Positions 1 to 8,714 of a DNA stretch of 19,261 nucleotides are shown one piece after another. Source of the DNA: DAIPXZ01 sp036782995 (GTDB lineage: Bacteria; Bacillota; Clostridia; Saccharofermentanales; Saccharofermentanaceae); assembly GCA_036782995.1 (NCBI GenBank), contig DAIPXZ010000019.1, positions 1-19,261 of the forward strand. The letters are read 5' to 3'. The stretch's first letter is position 1; each line of letters opens with the position of its first letter. The translations under genes were made by a program, and so were the position numbers. The notes under the pieces are model-generated. The model was not told the origin of the DNA and made no database searches. It saw nothing but the letters and a program-made list of their open reading frames with translations.

Positions 1-27
1 GAATTCATTCAATATGGGAGGCTCTGA
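1..27 (+). CDS. Possible 3' end of the gene upstream of pglZ
   Basis: In frame 1 the first 24 bases are open and end in a TGA at 25-27, just before the pglZ start, giving a C-terminus of about eight residues (EFIQYGRL). In BREX type 1 loci the gene before pglZ is usually the pglX methyltransferase, so this could be its tail. Eight residues cannot identify a protein, so the call rests only on spacing and expected gene order. Confidence 0.2.
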   Translation, partial: EFIQYGRL

Positions 28-29
28 AC

Positions 30-2642
30 ATGGCGATCATGGATATCGATACTATTATACAAGACCTAAATCGACGCTTTGCGGAGCCGCTGCCGGAGTT
101 TTATCGCCGTCGAATTATTTTCTGGTACGATGAGGAACGTGAGTTTGAAGACAAACTGCCGGAGATTTCACTTCCCGACGTGAAAATCGTCGCACTCACC
201 GGCTCGAATTTCTTTGCGGTAAAAAAGCTCATAACGGAGGACGAGGCGAACTCTAATCTGCTCGTCTATTGCCCCATTTCCTATGCGAAGCCTGAATACG
301 ATTGGCTTCTCAACGTGGAGATGTACAGTGAGGATTTCCGCGCTGACCTTAATTCCATTTGGATGAACGAAATGGGATTACCGACCTCTCCCGTCATCCG
401 CAAGCAGGTTAAGGCTTATCGTAAATTCTTCAGTGCCAAGGAACGCCGAACCAAGGTGACAGCACTGAATAAGAATATTCAAACAGCGTCGCAAATGCAC
501 CTGGCTGTTATGGCTGCTATTTGCAATATCAAGGATGCCACACCGGGGAGTATACTCCGGACTGTGATACGCGGCGGATTGGATAAGGATACGAACAGCG
601 TATATCAGAGCCTTGTGAATTATGGAGCGCAGAATCCATTTTGGGTCATGGCGGCTCAAGCTACCGGTTATAACGAGGGTGACGATAACAGCATCGAGCG
701 CCTTGCTATCCATCTGCTCCTTACCGCCGCCACCCGCACCATGCATTCAGAACTATTGGCGGGTCTTGACGGTTTTATTTCCATGCCGCATCAGGCGTAT
801 TGCTATGATTTCGTGTTCGACTGGCTGCACTCGGAGGATTCTACGCAACTCTATGAGATAGCTCGAAAAACGGAGCGCGAAGTCCGCCTGGAACAGCGCT
901 TTGAGAAGCTCGCTATATCAGATATTGTAGATACGGAATGCTTCCCTTGTATCAATGAGTGCATCCTCCGCAAACTGATGACCGAAATCAGTGACCACAT
1001 CATCGATGTGGAGTCTATCTCCAAAACCGTAGAGAAGCGCCGCACAATGGTTTGGTATTATAAAGTGGCAAGCTATTATGACGGACTTTTACAAGTCGCC
1101 AACATGCAGGCGTTTTTCCATGAACATGCTGCCGGATTCCACATTGTAGAGCCACGCAAAATATGGAAAGCCTACACAAGCGATTACTATAAAATGGATT
1201 CCTATTATCGAGCATTTCATCTGTGCTTCTCCCGCAGCTTGACAGCGGGAAATCTCGCGCTTGATGATTTGTTCAAGCATGTTACCGAGAAAGTAGATGG
1301 ACTATATACCGGATGGTTCATGTCTCAGCTTGCCGAAAACTGGACAAATGCCTGCGCCGATGAGCTTGACGAGCACGGATGTATATTAGAAATTCCAAAG
1401 CAGACGGACTTTTACCAGAGCACGGTAAAGAAAGCCAACGCCCGTATTTTCGTTATAATTTCTGATGCGATGCGTTACGAAGTCGCCGTATCCCTCGCCG
1501 AGCAGCTCATGCGTGAGACCCAGAGTAAGGTTGAACTGTCCAGCAGACAGGCTATATTCCCAACTATCACCAAGTTTGGCATGGCGGCTTTGCTCCCACA
1601 CAAGGCGCTGGGAATTGAAATGCGCAGTGGAAAGCTCTGTGTTACTGCGGACGGGAGCCTTACCGAGAGCAATTACCGCGATAAGATACTCAAAAGCGCA
1701 AATCCAAACAGTGTTGCGCTCCAATACAAGAATATTGTCAAGATGAAACGCGCCGAGCGCTGCGAGCTTGTCAAAGGCAAGGAAGTCGTTTACATCTATC
1801 ATGACACTATCGATGAAGCAAGTCATACTTCCGACAGTTCCGTTTTTCCCGCCTGTGACGACGCGATCAACGAAATCAAAAACCTTGTACGCATCATCGT
1901 CAACGAATTTGGCGGCACAAACATCCTTATTACTGCGGATCACGGTTTCCTGTATACATACAGCCCACTCGCAGAGGATGGAAAGCTGGATAAAACCGTT
2001 ATGGGGCAGCAGGATGTGGAATATGGCAGACGGTATGCCATTATGGAAGATGGCGCGAACCCGGAATATATGCTCCCTGTGAAATTCATGGACGGAAAAA
2101 CCGAATATGTTGCCTTTGCGCCCCGTGAAAACATCCGTATCAAAATGAACGGCGGCGGGTTGAACTTCGTCCACGGTGGTATCAGTTTGCAGGAAATGGT
2201 TGTGCCGGTGATTGATTATCGCTTCCTGCGTAACGATTACAAGAGCTATCAGCGGAATAAGGAAAAGTACAACACAAGACCTGTCACGTTGAGCTTAATA
2301 TCTGCCAGCCGGAAAATCAGCAATATGATATTCTCGTTGAACTTCTTCCAGAAAGAAGCAGTTGGAGGCATTCGTGAAAAAGCAAGCTACCTGTTGTATT
2401 TTACCGATGCCGGCGGCAAACAGGTCAGCGACACACAACGGATTATTGCTGACAGAACCAGTGAAAACACCGGGGAACGGACATTCCGTCTGAGTTTTAG
2501 CCTGAAATCCCTTGGGTTCAACAAGCTTGATACCTACTATCTCGTCATCGCGGATGAATCCGGACTGCAAGCGCCGGTGCGCGAAGAGTTCCAGATAGAT
2601 ATTGCTTTTGCGGTGGATGAGTTTAATTTCCTTGGCGAGTAA
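30..2642 (+). CDS. pglZ: BREX-1 system phosphatase-like protein PglZ
   Basis: PglZ is a core component of BREX phage-exclusion systems, a member of the alkaline-phosphatase superfamily that works with the PglX methyltransferase and other Brx proteins in the cytoplasm. The 870-residue length fits the BREX type 1 form. The phosphatase-type metal site is visible as the motif FVIISDAMRYE with Asp479, and as ITADHGF with Asp637-His638. The roughly 450 residues before it form the long N-terminal region typical of this family, and the C-terminal ~150 residues look like a beta-rich tail. The start at 30 is set by GGGAGG at 16-21, 8 nt upstream; Met4 is an alternative. The stop is 22 nt before brxL, so the two are cotranscribed. 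No frameshift or missing key residue is seen. Confidence 0.93.
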   Translation: MAIMDIDTIIQDLNRRFAEPLPEFYRRRIIFWYDEEREFEDKLPEISLPDVKIVALTGSNFFAVKKLITEDEANSNLLVYCPISYAKPEYDWLLNVEMYSEDFRADLNSIWMNEMGLPTSPVIRKQVKAYRKFFSAKERRTKVTALNKNIQTASQMHLAVMAAICNIKDATPGSILRTVIRGGLDKDTNSVYQSLVNYGAQNPFWVMAAQATGYNEGDDNSIERLAIHLLLTAATRTMHSELLAGLDGFISMPHQAYCYDFVFDWLHSEDSTQLYEIARKTEREVRLEQRFEKLAISDIVDTECFPCINECILRKLMTEISDHIIDVESISKTVEKRRTMVWYYKVASYYDGLLQVANMQAFFHEHAAGFHIVEPRKIWKAYTSDYYKMDSYYRAFHLCFSRSLTAGNLALDDLFKHVTEKVDGLYTGWFMSQLAENWTNACADELDEHGCILEIPKQTDFYQSTVKKANARIFVIISDAMRYEVAVSLAEQLMRETQSKVELSSRQAIFPTITKFGMAALLPHKALGIEMRSGKLCVTADGSLTESNYRDKILKSANPNSVALQYKNIVKMKRAERCELVKGKEVVYIYHDTIDEASHTSDSSVFPACDDAINEIKNLVRIIVNEFGGTNILITADHGFLYTYSPLAEDGKLDKTVMGQQDVEYGRRYAIMEDGANPEYMLPVKFMDGKTEYVAFAPRENIRIKMNGGGLNFVHGGISLQEMVVPVIDYRFLRNDYKSYQRNKEKYNTRPVTLSLISASRKISNMIFSLNFFQKEAVGGIREKASYLLYFTDAGGKQVSDTQRIIADRTSENTGERTFRLSFSLKSLGFNKLDTYYLVIADESGLQAPVREEFQIDIAFAVDEFNFLGE

Positions 2643-2664
2643 GATGCAATCGGAGGATGAGCAC

Positions 2665-4728
2665 ATGAGTGAGAACGAATCGGGACTGAGCATACGCGAG
2701 GTTATAAAGGACAAGCTCCGCGAAAACTTTGATGGGAAGATTGTCCGAAAAGACCTGACGAAGAAGATTAAGGAAGGCGCAAATGTGCCCGTCTACGTCC
2801 TTGAGTTTCTTCTCGGTCAGTATTGCAGCACAGACGACGATGCCGCTATCGAGCGAGGCGTACAAAGTGTGAAACGCATTTTGGCGGATAACTTTGTGCG
2901 CCCGGATGAGGCTGAGAAGATAAAATCCGTCCTCCGTAAAAACGGCAGTCACACCGTAATCGATATGATTACGGTCAAACTGGATATCAGCAGAAACGTG
3001 TACTATGCCGAGTTTTCCAATCTTGGACTGACAAAGGTGCCGATTGAAGATGAATATCCCGAAAAGTTTGACCGGCTGCTGTGCGGCGGCATTTGGTGTA
3101 TCGTCCAGCTCGATTACGAGTTTATCGAGGAAGAGAAGAAAAACGGTACTCCGATTCAAATACGCAAGCTGACTCCGATTCAAATGCCTCATATAGATAT
3201 TGACGAGTTGAAAGCCGGTCGAAAAGCTTTCACACAAAACGAGTGGATGGATGTTCTGCTCCGTTCTATCGGGATGGAGCCGGATACGCTTGAATACCGC
3301 GAGAAATGGCTTTTACTCACGAGGATGATACCGCTCGTAGAAAATAACTTCAATTTATGCGAGTTGGGGCCTCGCAGCACCGGTAAATCTCATCTATACA
3401 AGGAAATCTCCCCGAACAGCATCCTGATTTCCGGCGGTCAGACAACGGTTGCGAACCTGTTCTATAACATGGGCAGAAAAACCGTTGGCTTGGTCGGCCT
3501 CTGGGATTGCGTTGCATTTGATGAGGTCGCGGGAATCCACTTCAAGGACAATGACGGCGTTCAAATTATGAAGGATTATATGGCGTCCGGCTCATTTGCC
3601 CGTGGCAGAGAAGAAAAGGCGGCGTCAGCGTCTATGGTGTTTGTGGGCAATATCAATCAGAGCGTTGATGTGTTGCTCAAAACATCAAGCCTGTTTGACC
3701 CGTTCCCTCCTGAGATGGGAAAAGACACAGCATTTCTTGACCGTATGCACTGTTATCTGCCCGGATGGGAGATACCGAAGTTCCGTCCCGAACACTTTAC
3801 TGATGACTACGGTTTTATTAGCGATTATCTGGCTGAGTTTATTCGAGAACTTCGTAAAGAGCAGTATGGTGACGCGATTGATCATTACTTCTGCCTTGGG
3901 AAGAACCTTAACCAGCGCGATACTATTGCTGTTCGCCGCATGGTAGATGGCTATTTGAAACTTATCTACCCGGACGGTGAGTTTACAAAGGAGCAGCTTG
4001 AGGAAGTGCTGAAGCTGGCGCTTGAAATGCGTCGTCGCGTCAAAGAGCAGCTTAAGAAGCTGGGCGGCATGGAGTTCTATGATGTCAACTTCTCCTACAT
4101 AGACAACGAAACATTTGAGGAGCATTACGTTTCTGTTCCCGAACAAGGCGGTGGGAAGCTGATACCGGAGGGCTTGTGCAATCCTGGACAGATATATTCG
4201 GTCGCACGTGGAAAATCTGGTATGATTGGTGTGTTCCGTTTGGAGTCTCAAATGCTGCCCGGTAATGGTAAGTTTGAACGTACCGGCATCGGCTCCGATC
4301 GTGATTGCAGAGAAGCCGCCAACACAGCCTTTAGCTACCTGAAAGCGAATAGCAGCCGCATCAGCGGTACAATCAGCACCACGGCAAAGGACTACATCAT
4401 TAACTATCAGGATTTGCAGGGCATTGGTATGACCGGAAAGCTGGCTCTGCCGACGCTTATTGCGCTTTGTTCCGTTGCCATTGGCAGAGCGACGCTCGGA
4501 TCGCTCGCTGTTCTCGGAGAAATCAGCATCAGCGGTACATTGATGAAGGTTGATGAGCTGGCGAATGTTCTCCAGGTATGTCTTGACAGCGGTGCAAAAC
4601 GGGTACTCATTCCCAGTATCTCGTTCACTGATTTTGCGACTGTACCCCCGGAACTGATGAGCGCATTCCAATTAATACCATATCAGAGCGCCGAAGATGC
4701 CGTGTTTAAGGCGTTAGGCGTAGAATAA
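2665..4728 (+). CDS. brxL: BREX-1 system Lon-like ATPase BrxL
   Basis: BrxL is the last core gene of BREX type 1 loci, an AAA+ ATPase with a Lon-protease-like C-terminal domain that forms DNA-binding oligomers and is needed for phage exclusion. The start chosen at 2665 has GGAGG 8 nt upstream; an earlier in-frame ATG at 2644 lacks such a site. The protein has 687 residues, normal for the family. Walker A is GPRSTGKS at residues 235-242, and the Walker B-like segment is CVAFDEVAG with Asp286-Glu287. The Lon-like domain fills roughly residues 545-687 (segments LAVLGEISISG and GAKRVLIPS). The canonical Lon catalytic motif PKDGPSAG is not visible; GMTGKLALPTLIALCS stands in the equivalent place. 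The gene is followed 13 nt later by qatA, whose Shine-Dalgarno overlaps the brxL stop codon. Confidence 0.93.
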   Translation: MSENESGLSIREVIKDKLRENFDGKIVRKDLTKKIKEGANVPVYVLEFLLGQYCSTDDDAAIERGVQSVKRILADNFVRPDEAEKIKSVLRKNGSHTVIDMITVKLDISRNVYYAEFSNLGLTKVPIEDEYPEKFDRLLCGGIWCIVQLDYEFIEEEKKNGTPIQIRKLTPIQMPHIDIDELKAGRKAFTQNEWMDVLLRSIGMEPDTLEYREKWLLLTRMIPLVENNFNLCELGPRSTGKSHLYKEISPNSILISGGQTTVANLFYNMGRKTVGLVGLWDCVAFDEVAGIHFKDNDGVQIMKDYMASGSFARGREEKAASASMVFVGNINQSVDVLLKTSSLFDPFPPEMGKDTAFLDRMHCYLPGWEIPKFRPEHFTDDYGFISDYLAEFIRELRKEQYGDAIDHYFCLGKNLNQRDTIAVRRMVDGYLKLIYPDGEFTKEQLEEVLKLALEMRRRVKEQLKKLGGMEFYDVNFSYIDNETFEEHYVSVPEQGGGKLIPEGLCNPGQIYSVARGKSGMIGVFRLESQMLPGNGKFERTGIGSDRDCREAANTAFSYLKANSSRISGTISTTAKDYIINYQDLQGIGMTGKLALPTLIALCSVAIGRATLGSLAVLGEISISGTLMKVDELANVLQVCLDSGAKRVLIPSISFTDFATVPPELMSAFQLIPYQSAEDAVFKALGVE

Positions 4729-4741
4729 GGAGGATACACCC

Positions 4742-6634
4742 ATGTGGAATGACGTTGAAACGACAATAGACTATTTACATTTTTCTGTAGTATCGAAAAC
4801 AGTAGCTGACTTAATCGTAGAATCAGGTAATACTCCGATTTCAATAGGCGTTTCGGGTAGTTGGGGATCAGGGAAGTCGTCAATGGTAAAGATGATCGGG
4901 AAGGAGTTGATGACGCGAAATGAAAATGCCGATAAAGGGACATATGTCTTTCTTGAGTTCAATGCATGGCTTTATCAAGGTTACGAAGATGCTAAGTCTG
5001 CTTTACTTCAAGTAGTAACAAAAAAGTTATCTGAAGAATTAGCAAAAAGAAAGCCGGTAAACAGTAAGAGTATCGGCGAAAAACTTGGTAGCTTAATAAA
5101 GAGAGTGAATTGGTTTCAAGTTACAAAAATGGCTCTTCCTTTGTTTGCTAGCTTAATTCCAGGTGTTGGTGCTGTTGGAACAATTGCTACATTCGTTAAC
5201 AGCATAAAAGGGGCAACCTCTAATCCAAATTCTATAGCAGAGAATAGTGTTGCTGTTGATTCTGCATTTGATGAATTAGCTCCAGAGGTTAAGGAACTCT
5301 TGAATGATGAATCTGCCAAGGCAACGACCCAGCAAATAGACAGAATCAGAACTGAATTCGAAGAATTGCTTGATGAATTAGATATAACGCTTGTTGTTTT
5401 GGTAGATGATTTGGACAGATGCCTGCCGGAAACTGCTATATCTACGCTTGAAGCGATGCGCCTTCTTCTGTTTGTAAAAAAGACAGCATTTATTATTGCG
5501 GCCGACGAGCAAATGATTCGTAATGGTGTTAAGGCACATTTTGGTGATGTTGAATTATCAGACGGGCTTGTTACAAGCTATTTTGATAAATTGATTCAAG
5601 TGCCTATTACTGTCCCTCACCTTGGAACAGCTGAAGTAAAGGTATACATTGTTCTATTGTTTCTTGAGTTAGAGAATAGGCGAAAGAAGATTGATAACGC
5701 GGTATTTGAAAGTACCAAAGAAAAGTTGACTTTGCTGCTGTCTCGTGCTTGGGATAAAAATGTGACCAAAGAAAAAATCCGAGAGGCTTTTGATACTGAC
5801 ACGCTAAAGCTAATGGAAGACTATATCTCCGCGGCCGATCAATTAGCCGGAATACTTGTCACTGCTGACAATATTAAGGGAAATCCACGGCTAATAAAAC
5901 GTTTTCTAAATGCTCTTGAAATCCGGAAAAAGATTGCCACATTGAATGGTATGACTATAGATTCTAATCTTCTCATAAAAATGCTATTATTTGAGAGATG
6001 TGCCTCTATGGGAGCGTTTGATTACTTATCCAAGATGGTCGTCGAATCTGATACTGGTAAATTGGAATTTATTAAGAACATCGAGGAGATGCTGGAACTT
6101 GGAAAAGAGTATGAAACGCCAGACAGTACATGGAAATCTGATTTCGTTAAGAACTGGATTATGCTTCCGCCAAAGCTCAGCGAATATGATTTGAGACCTG
6201 TGCTATACCTAAGCAGAGATCGTAGTCTGGCTATACCTGTTTATGATTCATTATCGTTAGAATCACAGGAAATACTCATTGCGTTGAAAAATATTAAGAA
6301 TGGGACTCTAGTGAAAGATCTAGTTGAGCGAATAAAAGCCGTGGGAGAAAAAGATGCCGAGACATTACTGATGCAAATCTTTTCCATTGGACGGAATAAT
6401 CAATGGAATGTTGACACGGTATGTGCTGCATTACATATCACCGAGGCATACGCCAACTTAGGAAACCGTTTTGCTTCTGCATTAGGTGAAATACCCTCGA
6501 AAAGTAGAAAGCCCCCTATTATCCCGCTTATTGCAACTAAGGTATGGGCGAAAGAACTTATGCAGCAATGGAATGATGACAGTGAAACACCAATAACCGT
6601 GAAAAAGGCTATAGAACAGGCAAGAAAGGAGTAA
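4742..6634 (+). CDS. qatA: QatA, KAP-family P-loop ATPase of the Qat defence system
   Basis: This 630-residue protein is a KAP-type STAND-related NTPase and the ATPase of the four-gene Qat anti-phage system. Walker A is GSWGSGKS at residues 39-46, very near the N-terminus as usual for KAP proteins. Walker B is LVDDLDRC with Asp222-Asp223. Between them lies a weakly hydrophobic stretch around residues 123-150 (ALPLFASLIPGVGAVG), where many KAP NTPases carry membrane-associated segments. GNPRLIKRFLNALEIR at about residues 380-395 matches the conserved sensor-type region. The start is fixed by AAGGAGG at 4727-4733, which overlaps the brxL stop. qatB begins 2 nt after the stop. Base composition drops here: the sampled line 5041-5100 has 22 G/C of 60, against 33 of 60 at 3061-3120 in brxL. 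Confidence 0.9.
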   Translation: MWNDVETTIDYLHFSVVSKTVADLIVESGNTPISIGVSGSWGSGKSSMVKMIGKELMTRNENADKGTYVFLEFNAWLYQGYEDAKSALLQVVTKKLSEELAKRKPVNSKSIGEKLGSLIKRVNWFQVTKMALPLFASLIPGVGAVGTIATFVNSIKGATSNPNSIAENSVAVDSAFDELAPEVKELLNDESAKATTQQIDRIRTEFEELLDELDITLVVLVDDLDRCLPETAISTLEAMRLLLFVKKTAFIIAADEQMIRNGVKAHFGDVELSDGLVTSYFDKLIQVPITVPHLGTAEVKVYIVLLFLELENRRKKIDNAVFESTKEKLTLLLSRAWDKNVTKEKIREAFDTDTLKLMEDYISAADQLAGILVTADNIKGNPRLIKRFLNALEIRKKIATLNGMTIDSNLLIKMLLFERCASMGAFDYLSKMVVESDTGKLEFIKNIEEMLELGKEYETPDSTWKSDFVKNWIMLPPKLSEYDLRPVLYLSRDRSLAIPVYDSLSLESQEILIALKNIKNGTLVKDLVERIKAVGEKDAETLLMQIFSIGRNNQWNVDTVCAALHITEAYANLGNRFASALGEIPSKSRKPPIIPLIATKVWAKELMQQWNDDSETPITVKKAIEQARKE

Positions 6635-6636
6635 AA

Positions 6637-7446
6637 ATGGGAACTTCCGCATCAAGCAATGGTCCTGGCTTCGGAGTCTCTCTTGATCCTGAATGGCTGG
6701 ATGATATAGACGTACCCAACAGTCATTCAGATAACACTATACCAACGACCTCAGATATTGAAAATTCGTTGCTAATAGCACCGAAAGCGCGCTTCAGTAA
6801 TGCTAGGCGCAGGTTGAACGATTATGCGCGTACCGGTAATACGGACTCACTTAGAAAGGCGCTGGGCCACTATTCAAAAACCGGTATGGGCGGTTCGCGC
6901 AACCTATCAAATCGAATGCGGACATCGGCTAAGGTTGCCGCAAGTTTTGTTAGCACACTACGATCAATACGGGACGATGCGAATTTCGCTCTCAGCAAAA
7001 CATTGTCAGACCTAAAAAGTAAAGGTGCTAACGCGTCTGAGGTTATTAATGCGATAATTGATTCAGTGTGTCCCAATGGGGGTAGTCTTGACGAAAGCTC
7101 TACTCGTGATTCGGGAACGGTAGCTCTTAGTGAATTCATGGATAAAAACCCTGAAGCCGACATCAGTAAGCTTACAGACGATCAAATTTGGTCTTTAGCT
7201 TCTACATTTTTGGGCAATGAAGCCTTTAGTCGTATTCAGCTAGATATTGGTCAATCATTTGAAAAGCAAGATATTTCCATCGGAGACCGAATAACTCGCA
7301 TTAATGAGATGAGAGAGTATCTACAAGCAGAAATTTCTACACAGCTAAATAAAATTAGAGAATCTGCTACTCAGACATTTGACTTGGAAGTGTTATTCAA
7401 AGAAACCATAAAAAGCACCTTTGAAGTATACGAGGTGGAAGTATGA
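6637..7446 (+). CDS. qatB: QatB, accessory protein of the Qat system
   Basis: QatB has no recognised enzymatic motif; the name rests on its place between qatA and qatC and on the N-terminus MGTSASSNGPG, which fits the MGTS-type start I associate with this family. It has 269 residues, soluble in appearance, with no signal peptide or membrane segment. The region around residues 48-95 (ARRRLNDYARTGN, LRKALGHYSKTGMGG) is basic and may contact nucleic acid or a partner. The start is supported by AAAGGAG at 6625-6631, 5 nt upstream, and by the 2-nt gap from qatA. The stop overlaps the qatC start as ATGA, so translation is coupled. The exposed Gly2 after Met removal is of interest given the QueC-like partner. 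Confidence 0.85.
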   Translation: MGTSASSNGPGFGVSLDPEWLDDIDVPNSHSDNTIPTTSDIENSLLIAPKARFSNARRRLNDYARTGNTDSLRKALGHYSKTGMGGSRNLSNRMRTSAKVAASFVSTLRSIRDDANFALSKTLSDLKSKGANASEVINAIIDSVCPNGGSLDESSTRDSGTVALSEFMDKNPEADISKLTDDQIWSLASTFLGNEAFSRIQLDIGQSFEKQDISIGDRITRINEMREYLQAEISTQLNKIRESATQTFDLEVLFKETIKSTFEVYEVEV

Positions 7447-8714
7447 GTAATGTTTTTTGTTATCCTCACTGTTGTGCACCTGAAAAGTACGATGAGAAGT
7501 CGTGGTACTTTGAGATGTTTTCTACACCTAATATTAAGTTGCCAAATGTCGGTCATATCGGATTACAATTCTTTAGCGACCTAAAGAAGTCAAAGATATG
7601 TCCAAATGAAGTTGCCTTGGATTTCTCCATGATAGCACTTGCTGTTACAGCAGCAGATAAAGCTATTTTACGTAGAAATAGTGCTGATGGATGGACGAGA
7701 AAGATTACTCTTTCCCTATATCTGCACGATGTGAGTAAGTGGAACCGAGTCAAAAATGATCTCGAGTGGATGCTACGCTTCTTAAGCGGTGATTTCTGGA
7801 CTTTGAATTTTATCTCACTGCCGATTTCTTTTGTACCAAAACAACAATATGAGAAAAGAGATCAGGATTGCATTTGCCTTCTTTCTGGCGGTATGGATAG
7901 CCTCGTCGGTGCCATTGATTTACACGAAATGGGACGCGATCCGCTTTTTGTTTCCCATATAGTAAAGGGAGATGCAGAACATCAAAGAGAATATGCTTCT
8001 GCAATCGGTAAGAATAATTTATGCCAATGGAGCAATTATGTAAATAAACGAGGTGTTTCCGAGAACTCAACGCGAACACGTTCTATCATATTTTTTGCTT
8101 TTGCTTTATTGGCATCATGCGGTATAGAAGATAATCAAGCCGGAAGAAAGGAAATGTTCGTCCCAGAAAACGGATTCATAAGCCTGAATATTCCACTTGA
8201 TCCATTACGAATCGGAAGTTTGAGCACTAAAACGACACATCCGGTTTACATGGAAACGCTAAAACGAATATGGGATGAAGTGGGTTTGAGTATAGACCTG
8301 ATCCTTCCTTATGAATTTACGACTAAAGGTGAAGTCCTTTTGAACTGTAAAAATAAGGAACTAATGATCTCGAAGATTTTTGGCTCGACAAGCTGTGGTA
8401 AATATTACAGACACGGTTATCGACATTGCGGTGTATGCGTTCCATGTCTCGTTAGACGAGCCTCATTTGTTCGGGCTGGGTTAAGTGATATAACCGAAAA
8501 TGGTTATTGTATTGAGAACATAAGTGCATCTGAGTCACGAGATGTTGCCGCTGTAAGGTATGCAATTCAACAGGTAAAAGCACATGGAATAGAAAGCCTT
8601 GTAAAAGGTTCGCTTAGCTTTGCAAGTATTGATAAACGAGATTCCTATGTTGGAGTTATAAAACGCGGATTAGATGAGATCAATGAACTCATCAATAGGC
8701 AGGAGAACGTATGA
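7443..8714 (+). CDS. qatC: QatC, QueC-like PP-loop enzyme of the Qat system
   Basis: The 423-residue protein belongs to the QueC-like branch of PP-loop ATP pyrophosphatases. Housekeeping QueC converts 7-carboxy-7-deazaguanine to preQ0; defence versions are specialised partners in Qat and some CBASS systems. The PP-loop motif is LLSGGMDSLVG, with SGGMDS at residues 148-153. A zinc-binding cysteine set typical of QueC is seen near the C-terminus at Cys318, Cys329, Cys332 and Cys335 (HCGVCVPC). About 140 residues precede the PP-loop, and this extra N-terminal domain makes the protein much longer than housekeeping QueC (about 220-230 residues). That argues against a queuosine-biosynthesis role, as does the absence of queD, queE and queF nearby. 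It overlaps qatB and qatD by 4 nt each. Confidence 0.9.
   Translation: MSNVFCYPHCCAPEKYDEKSWYFEMFSTPNIKLPNVGHIGLQFFSDLKKSKICPNEVALDFSMIALAVTAADKAILRRNSADGWTRKITLSLYLHDVSKWNRVKNDLEWMLRFLSGDFWTLNFISLPISFVPKQQYEKRDQDCICLLSGGMDSLVGAIDLHEMGRDPLFVSHIVKGDAEHQREYASAIGKNNLCQWSNYVNKRGVSENSTRTRSIIFFAFALLASCGIEDNQAGRKEMFVPENGFISLNIPLDPLRIGSLSTKTTHPVYMETLKRIWDEVGLSIDLILPYEFTTKGEVLLNCKNKELMISKIFGSTSCGKYYRHGYRHCGVCVPCLVRRASFVRAGLSDITENGYCIENISASESRDVAAVRYAIQQVKAHGIESLVKGSLSFASIDKRDSYVGVIKRGLDEINELINRQENV

Noticed and set aside
1386..2174. Long minus-strand open frame (262 codons) inside pglZ
   Set aside because: It is antisense to a clearly conserved pglZ region, including both metal-site motifs, has no ribosome-binding site or recognisable domain, and matches the shadow frames seen opposite other GC-balanced genes.
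3685..4671. 328-codon minus-strand open frame inside brxL
   Set aside because: It lies opposite the Lon-like domain of brxL, whose protein sequence is family-typical; the antisense product shows no domain and no start signal.
7443..8714. Housekeeping queuosine biosynthesis (QueC)
   Set aside because: The protein is about twice normal QueC length, no queD/queE/queF genes are present, and the context is the KAP ATPase-QatB-QueC-like-TatD order of a defence system.
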